A DNA stretch of 10,993 nt. Source: Spirochaeta sp. (GTDB taxonomy: Bacteria; Spirochaetota; Spirochaetia; UBA9216). The position numbers and the translations under genes were made by a program. Positions 1 to 7,388 of this stretch are shown here, one piece after another. A model generated the notes under the pieces. That model ran no database searches, was not told the DNA's origin, and worked only from the letters and a program-made list of their open reading frames with translations. Position 1 is the stretch's first letter; the number at the start of each line of letters is the position of its first letter. The stretch spans positions 1-10,993 of the forward strand of contig DMKD01000256.1 of NCBI GenBank assembly GCA_003454605.1, given 5' to 3'.

Positions 1-43
1 GGACATTGAGAATCTTTTCTGAAATTACCGGGCTAAAGTCCAT
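1..43 (-). CDS. 5' fragment of a gene downstream of and overlapping the LMW-PTP gene; function unknown
   Basis: An ATG at 43-41 on the minus strand opens a frame that stays open to the window edge (14 codons, peptide MDFSPVISEKILNV). It is preceded by an AAAAGG Shine-Dalgarno-like sequence with a 5-nt spacer, and it overlaps the last 11 nt of the phosphatase gene in another frame, a typical translationally coupled arrangement. The fragment is too short for a family call. From established knowledge, bacterial LMW-PTP genes are often next to fructosamine/ribulosamine-3-kinase homologues, so that is the first candidate to test; this is context only, not something the peptide shows. Confidence 0.5.
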   Translation of the reverse strand, partial: MDFSPVISEKILNV

Positions 44-509
44 GTTCGCCTTTTAGCTCTTCAAGAAAGCCCCGGCAGCTGTCTTCAAGCATATCAAGAA
101 CCTCTTCAAAACCATCTGCTCCGCCGTACCATGGATCAGGCACGTCTGTCCCCTTATGTGCCGTCGAAAAATCGTTCATCATATGGACTTTCTCGCGGCA
201 GCCGCCGCCCCTGTCAAGGCGGAGGATATCTTGATAGTTACTGTAGTCCATTGCGATAAGATAATCGAATTTTTTATAATCCGCCCGGTTTAGCCTGCGC
301 GCCCTTGAGGTCAGCTTATATCCCCGCCTAGCCGCATGTTTCCGCATACGGCTGTCGGCCGGTTCTCCAATATGATAAGAATCTGTTCCTGCAGAGTCTA
401 TAAAAAACTCATTTTCAAGACCGTTTTCTTTCACCATGGCTTTGAACAGCCCTTCTCCGGAAGGACTGCGGCAAATATTTCCCGTACAGACAAAAATTAT
501 ATTTATCAA
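33..509 (-). CDS. Low-molecular-weight protein tyrosine phosphatase (LMW-PTP)
   Basis: A 158-residue cytoplasmic phosphatase, the usual length for the family. The P-loop CTGNICRS lies at residues 8-15, giving the CX5R signature with nucleophile Cys8 and Arg14. Cys13 next to the arginine is the second cysteine that in many LMW-PTPs forms a reversible disulfide with the nucleophile. The DPWYGG motif at 125-130 supplies the general acid Asp125. The family hydrolyses phosphotyrosine by a cysteinyl-phosphate intermediate; in bacteria it usually counteracts tyrosine kinases of envelope polysaccharide systems, while some members act on sugar phosphates on proteins. The start is a TTG, since the next methionine (residue 25) lies beyond the active-site loop. 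There is no clear Shine-Dalgarno, but the TTG is only 3 nt after the GH3 stop, suggesting translational coupling. No tyrosine kinase gene is visible here. The family call is secure; the substrate is unknown. Confidence 0.95.
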   Translation of the reverse strand: MINIIFVCTGNICRSPSGEGLFKAMVKENGLENEFFIDSAGTDSYHIGEPADSRMRKHAARRGYKLTSRARRLNRADYKKFDYLIAMDYSNYQDILRLDRGGGCREKVHMMNDFSTAHKGTDVPDPWYGGADGFEEVLDMLEDSCRGFLEELKGEHGL

Positions 510-512
510 AGC

Positions 513-2210
513 TTAAATGCTGTGCTTTGAGTCTTTTCTCAGAAGTTCAAGGATCTCGCGTGTGGTTTCCTTAGACGACAGATACAGATCTTTATACTGT
601 CCGTCCTTCGCAAGATTACGTAGCACAAGTTCTTCCTTGATTCGCTGATGTGAATTATGCGGTAATTCAATTATCTCCGGTAGCGGCAGACGGTTGGAAT
701 CACGCTTCGATTGATATTCCATATTAAGCTTTTTCAGTTTTTTATCTATCTGTCCAATGAAATCCGATTTTTGCTCTTTTGAGAGGGTTTCTTCAAATTC
801 GACAAAATACTCATATTTAAAAACTGAATAATCACCAAACATCAGATAATTATTTACAGTCCAGGGATTTTCCGATTCAACAGTTTTTGTTGCTTCTATT
901 ACCTGCTCTTCCGACAGCTTTTCTCCCATAATGCTTACAATTCCGGCACCCTTCTGTACAAATTTGAGAAGCGGAGTCTTGTTGTGGAAGCCCACAACCT
1001 CAAGAATATCGTTCATATCATACCTGTACAACCCGCTGATGTTGGTTATCAGAATGTAATACCGCTCGCCCAACTCAAGTTCGTGATAAAGTTTTATCGG
1101 AGGGTTCTCATCGTCCTTATTCTCAAAAGGAATGAATTCGTAAAAATATTCATCAAGAATCAGAAGTGAGTAGTTCCAGTGATTCTCCAGAGATATTCCG
1201 AACCGTCCTTCAGATGCCTGGTAACCGAATGATCTGAATACAGTTGTTACAGGAAAATATTCCTTCAGCTTATCAACGAGAAGAGCGAAATTACCCTGAA
1301 CCCAGGCATTTACAGCAGCAAGGTTCGGCCAGTAATACTTCGGAAGAAGTTTGTCGCCGTATTTCTCTTTCAATCTTACGAGTTCATCGGCTCTTTTCGG
1401 ATTAGGATGAATCCGGGACATTGCCTCCGCTCTGTCCTCTTCTGAAAACAGTTCGGAAATCTCCGTTTTAATTCTACCCTCACGTATCTCACTGACCATT
1501 TCGTCAAAGTTTTCCATAATCACCTGGTGATAGCGGAAAACATTAGCGATACTCGGACAGACAGAGATTGTGATATTATGTTCAAGAGCGTTTCGTGCAA
1601 CTGCATAATAACGGAGGTTGTAATCATCTATGGTGAAATATGCGTAGATTGAGCTGTATCCCTTCTTAATAATCGACGGGATGGTCTGAAAACTATTGCC
1701 GGAAACCGAACCTATAGGCAAACCGTCTTCAGCATAGCCCTCAATTGCCTTGCCGACTGAGGTGAGACTATTACCGATGAATACATTCTTGTTCTTTTCA
1801 AAAATTGAGTACATCCAGGATTTATTGAATTTGCTGAGCTGTTTGTAAAACTCAGGTGATATGGGAATCAACTTAGGCTTGCCTGTCGTTCCGCTTGAAG
1901 TGTTATACATATGCGGCCGGCCTTTAAACAGAACATCTGATTCTCCTTTTTGAAGGAGTTTATGATACTTATCAAATCCATCATAATCCCGGATCGGTAT
2001 ATTTCTGCGGTAATCTTCATAGGTCTTCATTGAAGCAAAGTCGTGGTCTTTTCCAAATAAAGTGTTTTTATTATCACCGATTATTTCCTGCAGCAGAGCC
2101 AACTGATATCGCTCAGGATCGCAGGTGGTTTTCTTGATTTTATCCAGCCGCTTTTTCCCCGCGATTGTAATTAAAGTATTTACGATTTTCTGTCTTGATA
2201 TCAATCCCAT
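513..2210 (-). CDS. GH3-family acyl-adenylating enzyme (bacterial GH3 auxin-responsive promoter family)
   Basis: A 565-residue member of the ANL adenylate-forming superfamily. The phosphate-binding loop TSSGTTGKPKLIP is at residues 104-116. The second nucleotide-binding motif, FGYQASEGRFG, is at 328-338. The GH3 hallmark GLYRYDMND, followed by a VVGFHN...TPLLKFV stretch and MGEKLSEE, spans about 393-435. The C-terminal subdomain (about 440-565) carries the LNMEYQSKR and GQYKDLYL elements typical of GH3. Plant GH3 proteins adenylate a carboxylic acid (auxin, jasmonate) and transfer it to an amino acid; most bacterial members have no assigned substrate, so the acyl acid and amine acceptor here are unknown. 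There is no signal peptide or membrane segment, so it should be cytosolic. The ATG start is supported by a GGAGAG Shine-Dalgarno about 5 nt upstream. It is the first gene of a leftward unit with the LMW-PTP and diverges from the HAD-exporter operon. Confidence 0.93.
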   Translation of the reverse strand: MGLISRQKIVNTLITIAGKKRLDKIKKTTCDPERYQLALLQEIIGDNKNTLFGKDHDFASMKTYEDYRRNIPIRDYDGFDKYHKLLQKGESDVLFKGRPHMYNTSSGTTGKPKLIPISPEFYKQLSKFNKSWMYSIFEKNKNVFIGNSLTSVGKAIEGYAEDGLPIGSVSGNSFQTIPSIIKKGYSSIYAYFTIDDYNLRYYAVARNALEHNITISVCPSIANVFRYHQVIMENFDEMVSEIREGRIKTEISELFSEEDRAEAMSRIHPNPKRADELVRLKEKYGDKLLPKYYWPNLAAVNAWVQGNFALLVDKLKEYFPVTTVFRSFGYQASEGRFGISLENHWNYSLLILDEYFYEFIPFENKDDENPPIKLYHELELGERYYILITNISGLYRYDMNDILEVVGFHNKTPLLKFVQKGAGIVSIMGEKLSEEQVIEATKTVESENPWTVNNYLMFGDYSVFKYEYFVEFEETLSKEQKSDFIGQIDKKLKKLNMEYQSKRDSNRLPLPEIIELPHNSHQRIKEELVLRNLAKDGQYKDLYLSSKETTREILELLRKDSKHSI

Positions 2211-2249
2211 TGTTCTCTCCGAATATAGTGTATTTATAGCTCTAGCACG

Positions 2250-2275
2250 TTTATAATATCATAATATTTATAATA
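2250..2275. repeat. Direct repeat TTTATAATA x2 in the divergent promoter region
   Basis: The nonamer TTTATAATA occurs at 2250-2258 and 2267-2275, 17 bp start to start. Each copy contains a perfect TATAAT on the plus strand and a TATTAT on the minus strand. An imperfect inverted repeat (TTATAATAT at 2251-2259 against ATATTTATAA at 2264-2273) overlaps them. This could be a melting region, an operator, or simply AT-rich promoter DNA. Confidence 0.4.
2253..2261 (-). promoter_or_regulatory. Candidate extended -10 promoter for the GH3 gene
   Basis: On the minus strand TGA-TATTAT forms an extended -10 element (TGn plus a hexamer matching TATAAT at 5 of 6). It would start transcription near 2246 and give a leader of about 36 nt that includes the GGAGAG Shine-Dalgarno. 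I see no good -35 at the right distance. The whole area is AT-rich, so chance matches are likely. Confidence 0.35.
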
Positions 2276-2299
2276 GCGGTTACCTAATATTAACTCTAG

Positions 2300-2328
2300 T
2301 TTAAACCCTTCTGCCTTCTTGTTATAGA
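2300..2328 (+). promoter_or_regulatory. Candidate promoter for the HAD-MMPL-CapA operon
   Basis: A TTTAAA (-35, 4 of 6 matches to TTGACA) at 2300-2305 is followed after 17 bp by TATAGA (-10, 4 of 6) at 2323-2328. A TG at 2320-2321 makes it an extended -10. The predicted start near 2335 leaves a leader of about 50 nt with the AGGAG Shine-Dalgarno at 2371-2375. An alternative -10, CATAAT at 2359-2364, would place the start inside the Shine-Dalgarno and is less likely. Confidence 0.35.
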
Positions 2329-2384
2329 AGCTAATTTCAATTATTATCTATTATTAAGCATAATACAAATAGGAGCAGAAGCAT

Positions 2385-3017
2385 ATGCTAACCCGTAATT
2401 ATGCCGGAATAATATTTGACCTTGATGGAACCTTATATAATTTAAAATGGCTCGGATTCAATTTTATGGCTTCCCATCTTACAACTCTCAAATATCTGAA
2501 GGCATCAAGAAAAAACTTAAGAAAGCTCAGCGGCATTCACACCGGCAGCAAAGAGAGCTTCTTCGAACTCTATTATAGAACCCTTTCAGAATTCGCGGGC
2601 ACATCTCCGGAAAAGGCTGAGAAATGGGAAACAGAAGTTTTTTATAAAAATTTCATATCAATACTTAAAAGATATTCAGCCCGTCCGGGGGTAGGCGAGC
2701 TCCTGGCTCGCCTGAATATCCCGACCGCGGTTGTTTCAGATTACGGTATGATCGATGACAGGCTGAAATCAATAAAAATTGATCCGGAAATTTTCACCGT
2801 CAGATTCTACAGTGGAAATTTTGGCGGTTTAAAACCCAATCCGGAGATTCTACTTAAGGCTGCTGAAGCAATAAACATAGCCCCGGCAGAAATACTTGTC
2901 GTCGGTGACATGCAGGGAAAAGACGGAAAAGCAGCAGAACGAGCCGGCATGGATTACTTTCATGTAGATGATGAAAGCTGGCCGCTGCTTATGAAAAATT
3001 TAAATAATATAGAATAA
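2385..3017 (+). CDS. HAD-superfamily hydrolase, phosphoglycolate phosphatase-like
   Basis: A 210-residue soluble hydrolase with all four HAD motifs. Motif I is FDLDGT at residues 11-16, with nucleophile Asp12 and acid/base Asp14. Motif II is the serine of VVSDYG (Ser118). Motif III is the lysine of GGLKPNPEI (Lys150). Motif IV is GDMQGKD at 174-180, with Asp175 and Asp180 binding Mg2+. The mostly helical stretch between motifs I and II (about 20-95) is the C1-type cap that sets substrate choice in phosphoglycolate phosphatase-like and beta-phosphoglucomutase-like members. The natural substrate cannot be read from the sequence. The ATG start has an AGGAG Shine-Dalgarno 9 nt upstream. It is the first gene of a rightward operon, 28 nt ahead of the exporter, so it may act on a phosphorylated precursor or product in the same pathway; that is inference. 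Confidence 0.9.
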   Translation: MLTRNYAGIIFDLDGTLYNLKWLGFNFMASHLTTLKYLKASRKNLRKLSGIHTGSKESFFELYYRTLSEFAGTSPEKAEKWETEVFYKNFISILKRYSARPGVGELLARLNIPTAVVSDYGMIDDRLKSIKIDPEIFTVRFYSGNFGGLKPNPEILLKAAEAINIAPAEILVVGDMQGKDGKAAERAGMDYFHVDDESWPLLMKNLNNIE

Positions 3018-3032
3018 TGGCCATTAGCAAGC

Positions 3033-3037
3033 AGGAG
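3033..3037 (+). promoter_or_regulatory. Shine-Dalgarno fixing a TTG start for the MMPL exporter
   Basis: AGGAG lies 8 nt before the TTG at 3046, in the 28-nt gap after the HAD stop. This spacing is near-ideal and supports a TTG start over any downstream ATG. The first transmembrane helix begins about 16 residues later, as usual for RND/MMPL proteins. Confidence 0.7.
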
Positions 3038-3045
3038 TTACAAAC

Positions 3046-5376
3046 TTGAAATCTTCGGAAGTACTACAAAACTGGTTCGCATCATTTGCGGCCTTCATAA
3101 TAAAAATACGCGTAGTGATTATAATCCTATTTATTGTATTAATGGTGTTTTCGGTCTTCGGTATTATGAAGTTGAAAACGACAGTATCTATCGATAGTTT
3201 CTTTCTGCCCAATGATCCTCTCGTTGAAAAACGTGATCAGTTTGAATCGATCTTCAAGAACAATGACTTTATCGGCCTTCTCATAGAAGCCGATGACGTT
3301 TTTGATCCTGAAGTTATTCAGCTTATGTCAGATTTAAACAGCGATATTACTGAAAACGTACCGTATGTCAATTCAATAGTTTCAATACCGACAACAGCGC
3401 CTTCTTTGCTGGGAGGAGCATCATTCAACTTCGAAAAGGGAACCCTTACAGACAGCCGGGAAGAGCTAGAAAAACTCAGATCCCATTTTGATAAACGCCG
3501 CAGCCTTCGTTCAGTTCTCTATTCAAAGGACTACAAGCAGGCCTGGATTCTTGTCAGGCTTGAAGAATACCCGACTGCCTGGGAAAGCAATGAAGAACCA
3601 CCTATGTATACAGGTCACAAAGTCATGGATGTTCTTCAGGAATTTGAGAGTGGAGAGGTTACGATAACCCCGACTGGAATTCCAGTAATGGCATACCGGA
3701 AATCCACAGAGCTGATGGAGGATCTATCCCAAATTATGCTGATCGCGGGACTCACAGCACTGATCTGCATATTGTTTTTAATCAGAACTCCCATGGGAGT
3801 TGCTGGCTCACTGCTCGTTATGATCGGCTCTATACTGATAGTATTCGGCGGGCTTGGATGGCTGGGAATCACAGCTGATACGACCTTCATGATTGTACCA
3901 ATGCTGCTGACAATTGCAATAACCGTCGGCTATACCATCCACGTCACTAATTTTTTCAAACGCTATCTACGGGAAACAGGAAACAGAAAAGAAGCAGTTA
4001 TACATGCCTTCAGTGAAACCGGCTGGCCGGTACTGTTCACAGCATTTACAACTATAATTGCACTGCTGTCGTTCATGTTCGTAGCCATATACCCAATCCG
4101 CTGGGTAGGAGTTGTATCATCGGTCAGCATCTTCTGCGTCTACCTGCTGATAATGATATTTTATTGCGCTCTCCTTTCCATTGGTCCAGACATCGTCCCC
4201 GCAGAAGAGAACACGAAAGATGGAGATGCTGTGTTTGAGAGGTTGGGAAATTTCTTCGTCAATAACGGGAAGATCCTGGTCCCCGTTTCAGCAGCAGTAC
4301 TACTTGTCCTGTTTATGGGGATGATGAGGCTCGAGGTGAATCTCAATACCAATAAAATGATGGGGACCAAGCTGCCTCATTCACGAGATCAGATCTACAT
4401 CAGCCAAACCGAAATCGGGGTTATTATGTCATATGATATTGCTCTGATTTTCGAAAACAAGGATCAGGTTCTGACTACTGACACCCTGGAGAGACTCGAT
4501 CATCTGGCGGCCTTTATTGAAGAGTCTCCGCTGATAAAGAAAACACAGGGAATAAACGAAAGCCTCAGGGAATTCAATCTGATAAAATTCAGAGATGCCG
4601 AGGGCCAGTATAAACTCCCGGCCTCTGATGCCGGCATACGGGGGCTTGTAAATCTCTATTCCCGTCTTGAAGGCAATGATCTGTCTATGTGGATAAATGA
4701 GGAACGCACCAGCCTACGACTTACAGCCCAGGTAATAGAACTCTCATCTTCTGAACTGTCCAAGCATGTCACTATGGTACAAGAGGAACTTGCACAGATA
4801 TTTCCCGAGGAAGTCTATCCTGGGATAGAGATCCTCATTACCGGTGCGGTGATTCAGACCGCAGCAATGAATCAATATGTAACTCAGGGACTTATAAGTT
4901 CTGTCGGTTTCGCTCTGGCATCAATAGTTATTATCCTGATGATAGCATTCAGGAGTATCAAACTTGGTCTCATTGGAATAATCCCGAATATTGCTCCGGT
5001 TATTGCAGCCGGCGGGTTTATGGGATTTCTTAATATTCAGCTTGAATTCGTAACTATGACGGTGGCCCCTATGCTGCTGGGGCTGTCGGTTGATAATACT
5101 ATCCATCTGATTAATCATATTGAAACATCATTCATCCGTACCGGTTCCTATGATCTCGCCCTTCCGCAAACGTTCAGAGCTGTCGGGAAATCCGTCATCC
5201 AGACGACATTCATTTTATGTATAACCTTCTCTATATTCGCTTTTTCGCGGGTTCAGTCGATGATTAATATGGGTCTAATCATCGTAGTTGGAATAATTGC
5301 CGCCCTTGCTGCGGATCTGATTATTACTCCCGTACTTATCAAATGGACAAAACCCTTCGGAGAAGATAGAAAATGA
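3046..5376 (+). CDS. MMPL-domain exporter of the HAE3 group, RND superfamily
   Basis: A 776-residue inner-membrane protein with the duplicated RND layout. TM1 is at about 18-40, followed by a first extracytoplasmic domain (about 42-225). TM2-TM6 occupy about 229-382 and TM7 about 409-427. A second extracytoplasmic domain (about 428-612) is followed by TM8-TM12 (about 615-766). The half-repeat motifs are visible: VGYTIHVTNF (294-303) in the first half and LGLSVDNTIHLINH (678-691) in the second. Asp683 in the latter is at the position typical of the proton-relay residue of the HAE3 family. Relatives export lipids and other hydrophobic molecules (MmpL proteins in mycobacteria, HpnN for hopanoids) using the proton gradient. 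No membrane-fusion protein or TolC-like partner is encoded nearby, which is normal for this group. It starts with TTG, and its stop overlaps the ATG of the CapA-like gene. The cargo is unknown. Confidence 0.92.
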   Translation: MKSSEVLQNWFASFAAFIIKIRVVIIILFIVLMVFSVFGIMKLKTTVSIDSFFLPNDPLVEKRDQFESIFKNNDFIGLLIEADDVFDPEVIQLMSDLNSDITENVPYVNSIVSIPTTAPSLLGGASFNFEKGTLTDSREELEKLRSHFDKRRSLRSVLYSKDYKQAWILVRLEEYPTAWESNEEPPMYTGHKVMDVLQEFESGEVTITPTGIPVMAYRKSTELMEDLSQIMLIAGLTALICILFLIRTPMGVAGSLLVMIGSILIVFGGLGWLGITADTTFMIVPMLLTIAITVGYTIHVTNFFKRYLRETGNRKEAVIHAFSETGWPVLFTAFTTIIALLSFMFVAIYPIRWVGVVSSVSIFCVYLLIMIFYCALLSIGPDIVPAEENTKDGDAVFERLGNFFVNNGKILVPVSAAVLLVLFMGMMRLEVNLNTNKMMGTKLPHSRDQIYISQTEIGVIMSYDIALIFENKDQVLTTDTLERLDHLAAFIEESPLIKKTQGINESLREFNLIKFRDAEGQYKLPASDAGIRGLVNLYSRLEGNDLSMWINEERTSLRLTAQVIELSSSELSKHVTMVQEELAQIFPEEVYPGIEILITGAVIQTAAMNQYVTQGLISSVGFALASIVIILMIAFRSIKLGLIGIIPNIAPVIAAGGFMGFLNIQLEFVTMTVAPMLLGLSVDNTIHLINHIETSFIRTGSYDLALPQTFRAVGKSVIQTTFILCITFSIFAFSRVQSMINMGLIIVVGIIAALAADLIITPVLIKWTKPFGEDRK

Positions 5377-6701
5377 TCATCTTAACCATTCTGCTCAGCA
5401 TAGTCGCTGCATATTTCATTCTACTGATTCTTTATGCCTACACACCCTCTAAGAGACCGCTGCTGACAGAAAGCGATTTATCGAATAAGGAATGGTTTTT
5501 CTTCTTTTATACATATTATGCTGCAAAATACCTTCTGCCGACAAAACGCAGCCGGCGCGACAGTCGCTATGACCGGAATTTTTTTATGCAGGAGGCTGTC
5601 GACGCCGCACCAGAAAAGAACGATAAAACAGCATTTCGCGGGCAGAATAGATCAGACGGATATGTAATGTCAGCAGTCGGCGACATCATGTTCCGAAAAG
5701 ATTTTACCGACGGCATTAGCCCCAGGTTATGGGATTCTGCAGCAGAGGATCTATTCGATGCCGATTATAGAATGGGTAATATGGAATTCGCCGTAAACGA
5801 TAATCAGGTTATAGAGAAAATAATTCAATTTTCAATTCGTTCAAAAGTAGCCGATCAGCTGCTGAAACCCAAAAATAATTACTTTGATTTTTTAAGCACT
5901 GCTAACAATCATATAAATGATACCCTTTACGCGGGTGTTTGTTCTTCAATCAACTATCTTAATGATAGAAATATCAGTCATAGCGGGGCCTGGTATACAG
6001 GCATGAAGAATGAGGATTTCCCGGTGTTTGAACGCGGAGGAATAAAAACCGCTGTTCTGGCATACACCTTCTCAACCAATGGCATACCGCTTGAGAAGGA
6101 TAAAGGCTATGGTGTAAACCTTGTTCGCTTTAACGCAATTTCTGACGACGATTACGATCCCTCTCTGATTCATAAGCAGATAGAAAAAGCCAGGGAGCTT
6201 GGTTCCGAGCTGATTATTGCACAGCTTCACTGGGGTGTTGAGTTCGAATACTATCCGCCTAAAAGAATAATCGAGCGCGGACAGGCTCTAATGGATGCTG
6301 GAATCGATATAATCATCGGACATCATCCACACATGCTTACCCCAGCCCAATGGTACAGGCGAAACGACGGCAGTCGCTGTCTTTGCTTATATTCGCTCGG
6401 GAATCTGACAAGCAGTACCCTGCCCTTTCCAATGCAGAACCTATCTCTTCAGGCTAAGATAGCCGTCAAACGAAATACCGGCACCGGCAGACCGGAAATT
6501 TACGGAGCCGAGCTCAAACCATTATTTTTTGCAAGGAAAAAACGGCGTGGTAAAATTGCACACAGGATTCTGCCGTTGTATGAAGCATTGGAAAATCCTG
6601 TGGAGTACAGATTATCACCCGGCGATAAATATGCGATGATAAGAAGCCGAAATGAGTTCAGGCGTTTTCTAAAACAGGAAAAAGGATTTTACTACAGGTA
6701 A
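5373..6701 (+). CDS. Membrane-anchored CapA-family (PGA_cap) metallophosphatase-like protein
   Basis: A 442-residue protein with one N-terminal transmembrane helix (about residues 2-23), a second aromatic-rich hydrophobic patch (41-56), a basic linker, and a PGA_cap domain of calcineurin-like fold from about 98 to 400. The metal-site motifs appear in order: GDIMF (103-107), GNMEF (135-139), TANNHINDTL (176-185), HWGVE (286-290), GHHPH (316-320) and SLGN (341-344). The family includes CapA/PgsA of poly-gamma-glutamate capsule synthesis, but many members sit outside such loci, and no capB, capC or ligase gene is seen here. A capsule role should therefore not be assumed. The ATG lies in the exporter's stop (ATGA, 4-nt overlap), with a GGAG about 10 nt upstream, so the two are translationally coupled. 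The natural reading is an envelope hydrolase acting with the MMPL exporter. The stop lies 3 bp from that of the convergent gene. Confidence 0.88.
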   Translation: MIILTILLSIVAAYFILLILYAYTPSKRPLLTESDLSNKEWFFFFYTYYAAKYLLPTKRSRRDSRYDRNFFMQEAVDAAPEKNDKTAFRGQNRSDGYVMSAVGDIMFRKDFTDGISPRLWDSAAEDLFDADYRMGNMEFAVNDNQVIEKIIQFSIRSKVADQLLKPKNNYFDFLSTANNHINDTLYAGVCSSINYLNDRNISHSGAWYTGMKNEDFPVFERGGIKTAVLAYTFSTNGIPLEKDKGYGVNLVRFNAISDDDYDPSLIHKQIEKARELGSELIIAQLHWGVEFEYYPPKRIIERGQALMDAGIDIIIGHHPHMLTPAQWYRRNDGSRCLCLYSLGNLTSSTLPFPMQNLSLQAKIAVKRNTGTGRPEIYGAELKPLFFARKKRRGKIAHRILPLYEALENPVEYRLSPGDKYAMIRSRNEFRRFLKQEKGFYYR

Positions 6702-6704
6702 GAC

Positions 6705-7328
6705 TCAAGTGTCGAGATCTTGATCGTGACCATCCGAACCGAACCTATATCTGTATTGAAAATCAAACTCTCCGCCGACTACAAAACCGTTGCGATATTC
6801 GGAGAACAGGTATTCAAAATAGGGCTTGAGCCCGAGGACGAACTCGTGGTTTTCATTGCTGTGCAGGGTAATACCGCTCAAAACACTTATTCTAGGTCCA
6901 AGGGCAAAAAACTCGGTGCCTCGGTTCTCACTATCAGCTTCGTAATCAGGTCCGTAATGAAAACTGAGTCCTATTGCAGGATGAAAGACCAACGACTTTG
7001 TTTCATCAATAGGTACATGAATATTGAAAACAAGTTCAGGCAGAAATTGAAGCATCTGAGGCACCACCGCGAACAGAACAGGCCGTCCGATTGGAAGATA
7101 TGCCCCTATACCGAAATTCTCATTTAGACGATATTCCAGCACCAATGCAGCCGGCTCCATAGCAATACCGCCGGGGACTCCCGCACCGGAGGCTATACAC
7201 ATTCTGACATTGTCATAACGGCCGCCTGCGGCTACTGAAACACCAAGTGAAAAACTGCTTTCCTCCGCGGCCCATACTGGAAAAGCACAACAGAATATCA
7301 ATAAGATGATAACAGCGAATTTTTTCAT
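6705..7328 (-). CDS. Secreted protein of unknown function, probably a small outer-membrane beta-barrel
   Basis: I do not recognise a named family. The 207-residue product starts with a clear Sec signal peptide: MKKF, a hydrophobic core to about residue 17, and a likely signal peptidase I cleavage after WA or WAA (20-21). The mature part is a run of alternating hydrophobic/polar strands with frequent Gly and aromatic residues (for example LVLEYRLNENFGIGAYLPIG at 62-81, and YRYRF at 192-196), as in small outer-membrane barrels. The last eleven residues are acidic and polar, so the protein does not end on a typical C-terminal aromatic. A Cys pair in the signal core (13-14) is not a convincing lipobox. 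The start has a GAGGT Shine-Dalgarno 5 nt upstream, and the gene appears to stand alone. A plus-strand frame covering 6720-7127 is its antisense shadow. Confidence 0.75.
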   Translation of the reverse strand: MKKFAVIILLIFCCAFPVWAAEESSFSLGVSVAAGGRYDNVRMCIASGAGVPGGIAMEPAALVLEYRLNENFGIGAYLPIGRPVLFAVVPQMLQFLPELVFNIHVPIDETKSLVFHPAIGLSFHYGPDYEADSENRGTEFFALGPRISVLSGITLHSNENHEFVLGLKPYFEYLFSEYRNGFVVGGEFDFQYRYRFGSDGHDQDLDT

Positions 7329-7388
7329 TATTTACCTCTTTATATAATTTAAATCGTTATCGGCCTGAGCGCTATTGTTTTTTCTCAT

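Noticed and set aside
336..530. 64-codon plus-strand frame, and similar antisense frames at 984-1169, 3024-3212, 3636-3890, 4161-4370, 4921-5118, 7462-7746, 7928-8131 and 8215-8439
   Set aside because: All lie opposite well-supported genes (the 3024-3212 frame also runs across the HAD-MMPL gap), have no family motifs and look like shadows of the coding strand.
6720..7127. 135-codon plus-strand open frame beginning just after the CapA-like gene
   Set aside because: It is wholly antisense to the secreted-protein gene, which has a signal peptide and a Shine-Dalgarno. The plus-strand product has no recognisable motif.
7329..7388. Possible terminator between the ArsC/Spx-like gene and the secreted-protein gene
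   Set aside because: The minus strand has an A-run and AT-rich DNA but no stable GC hairpin followed by a T-run.
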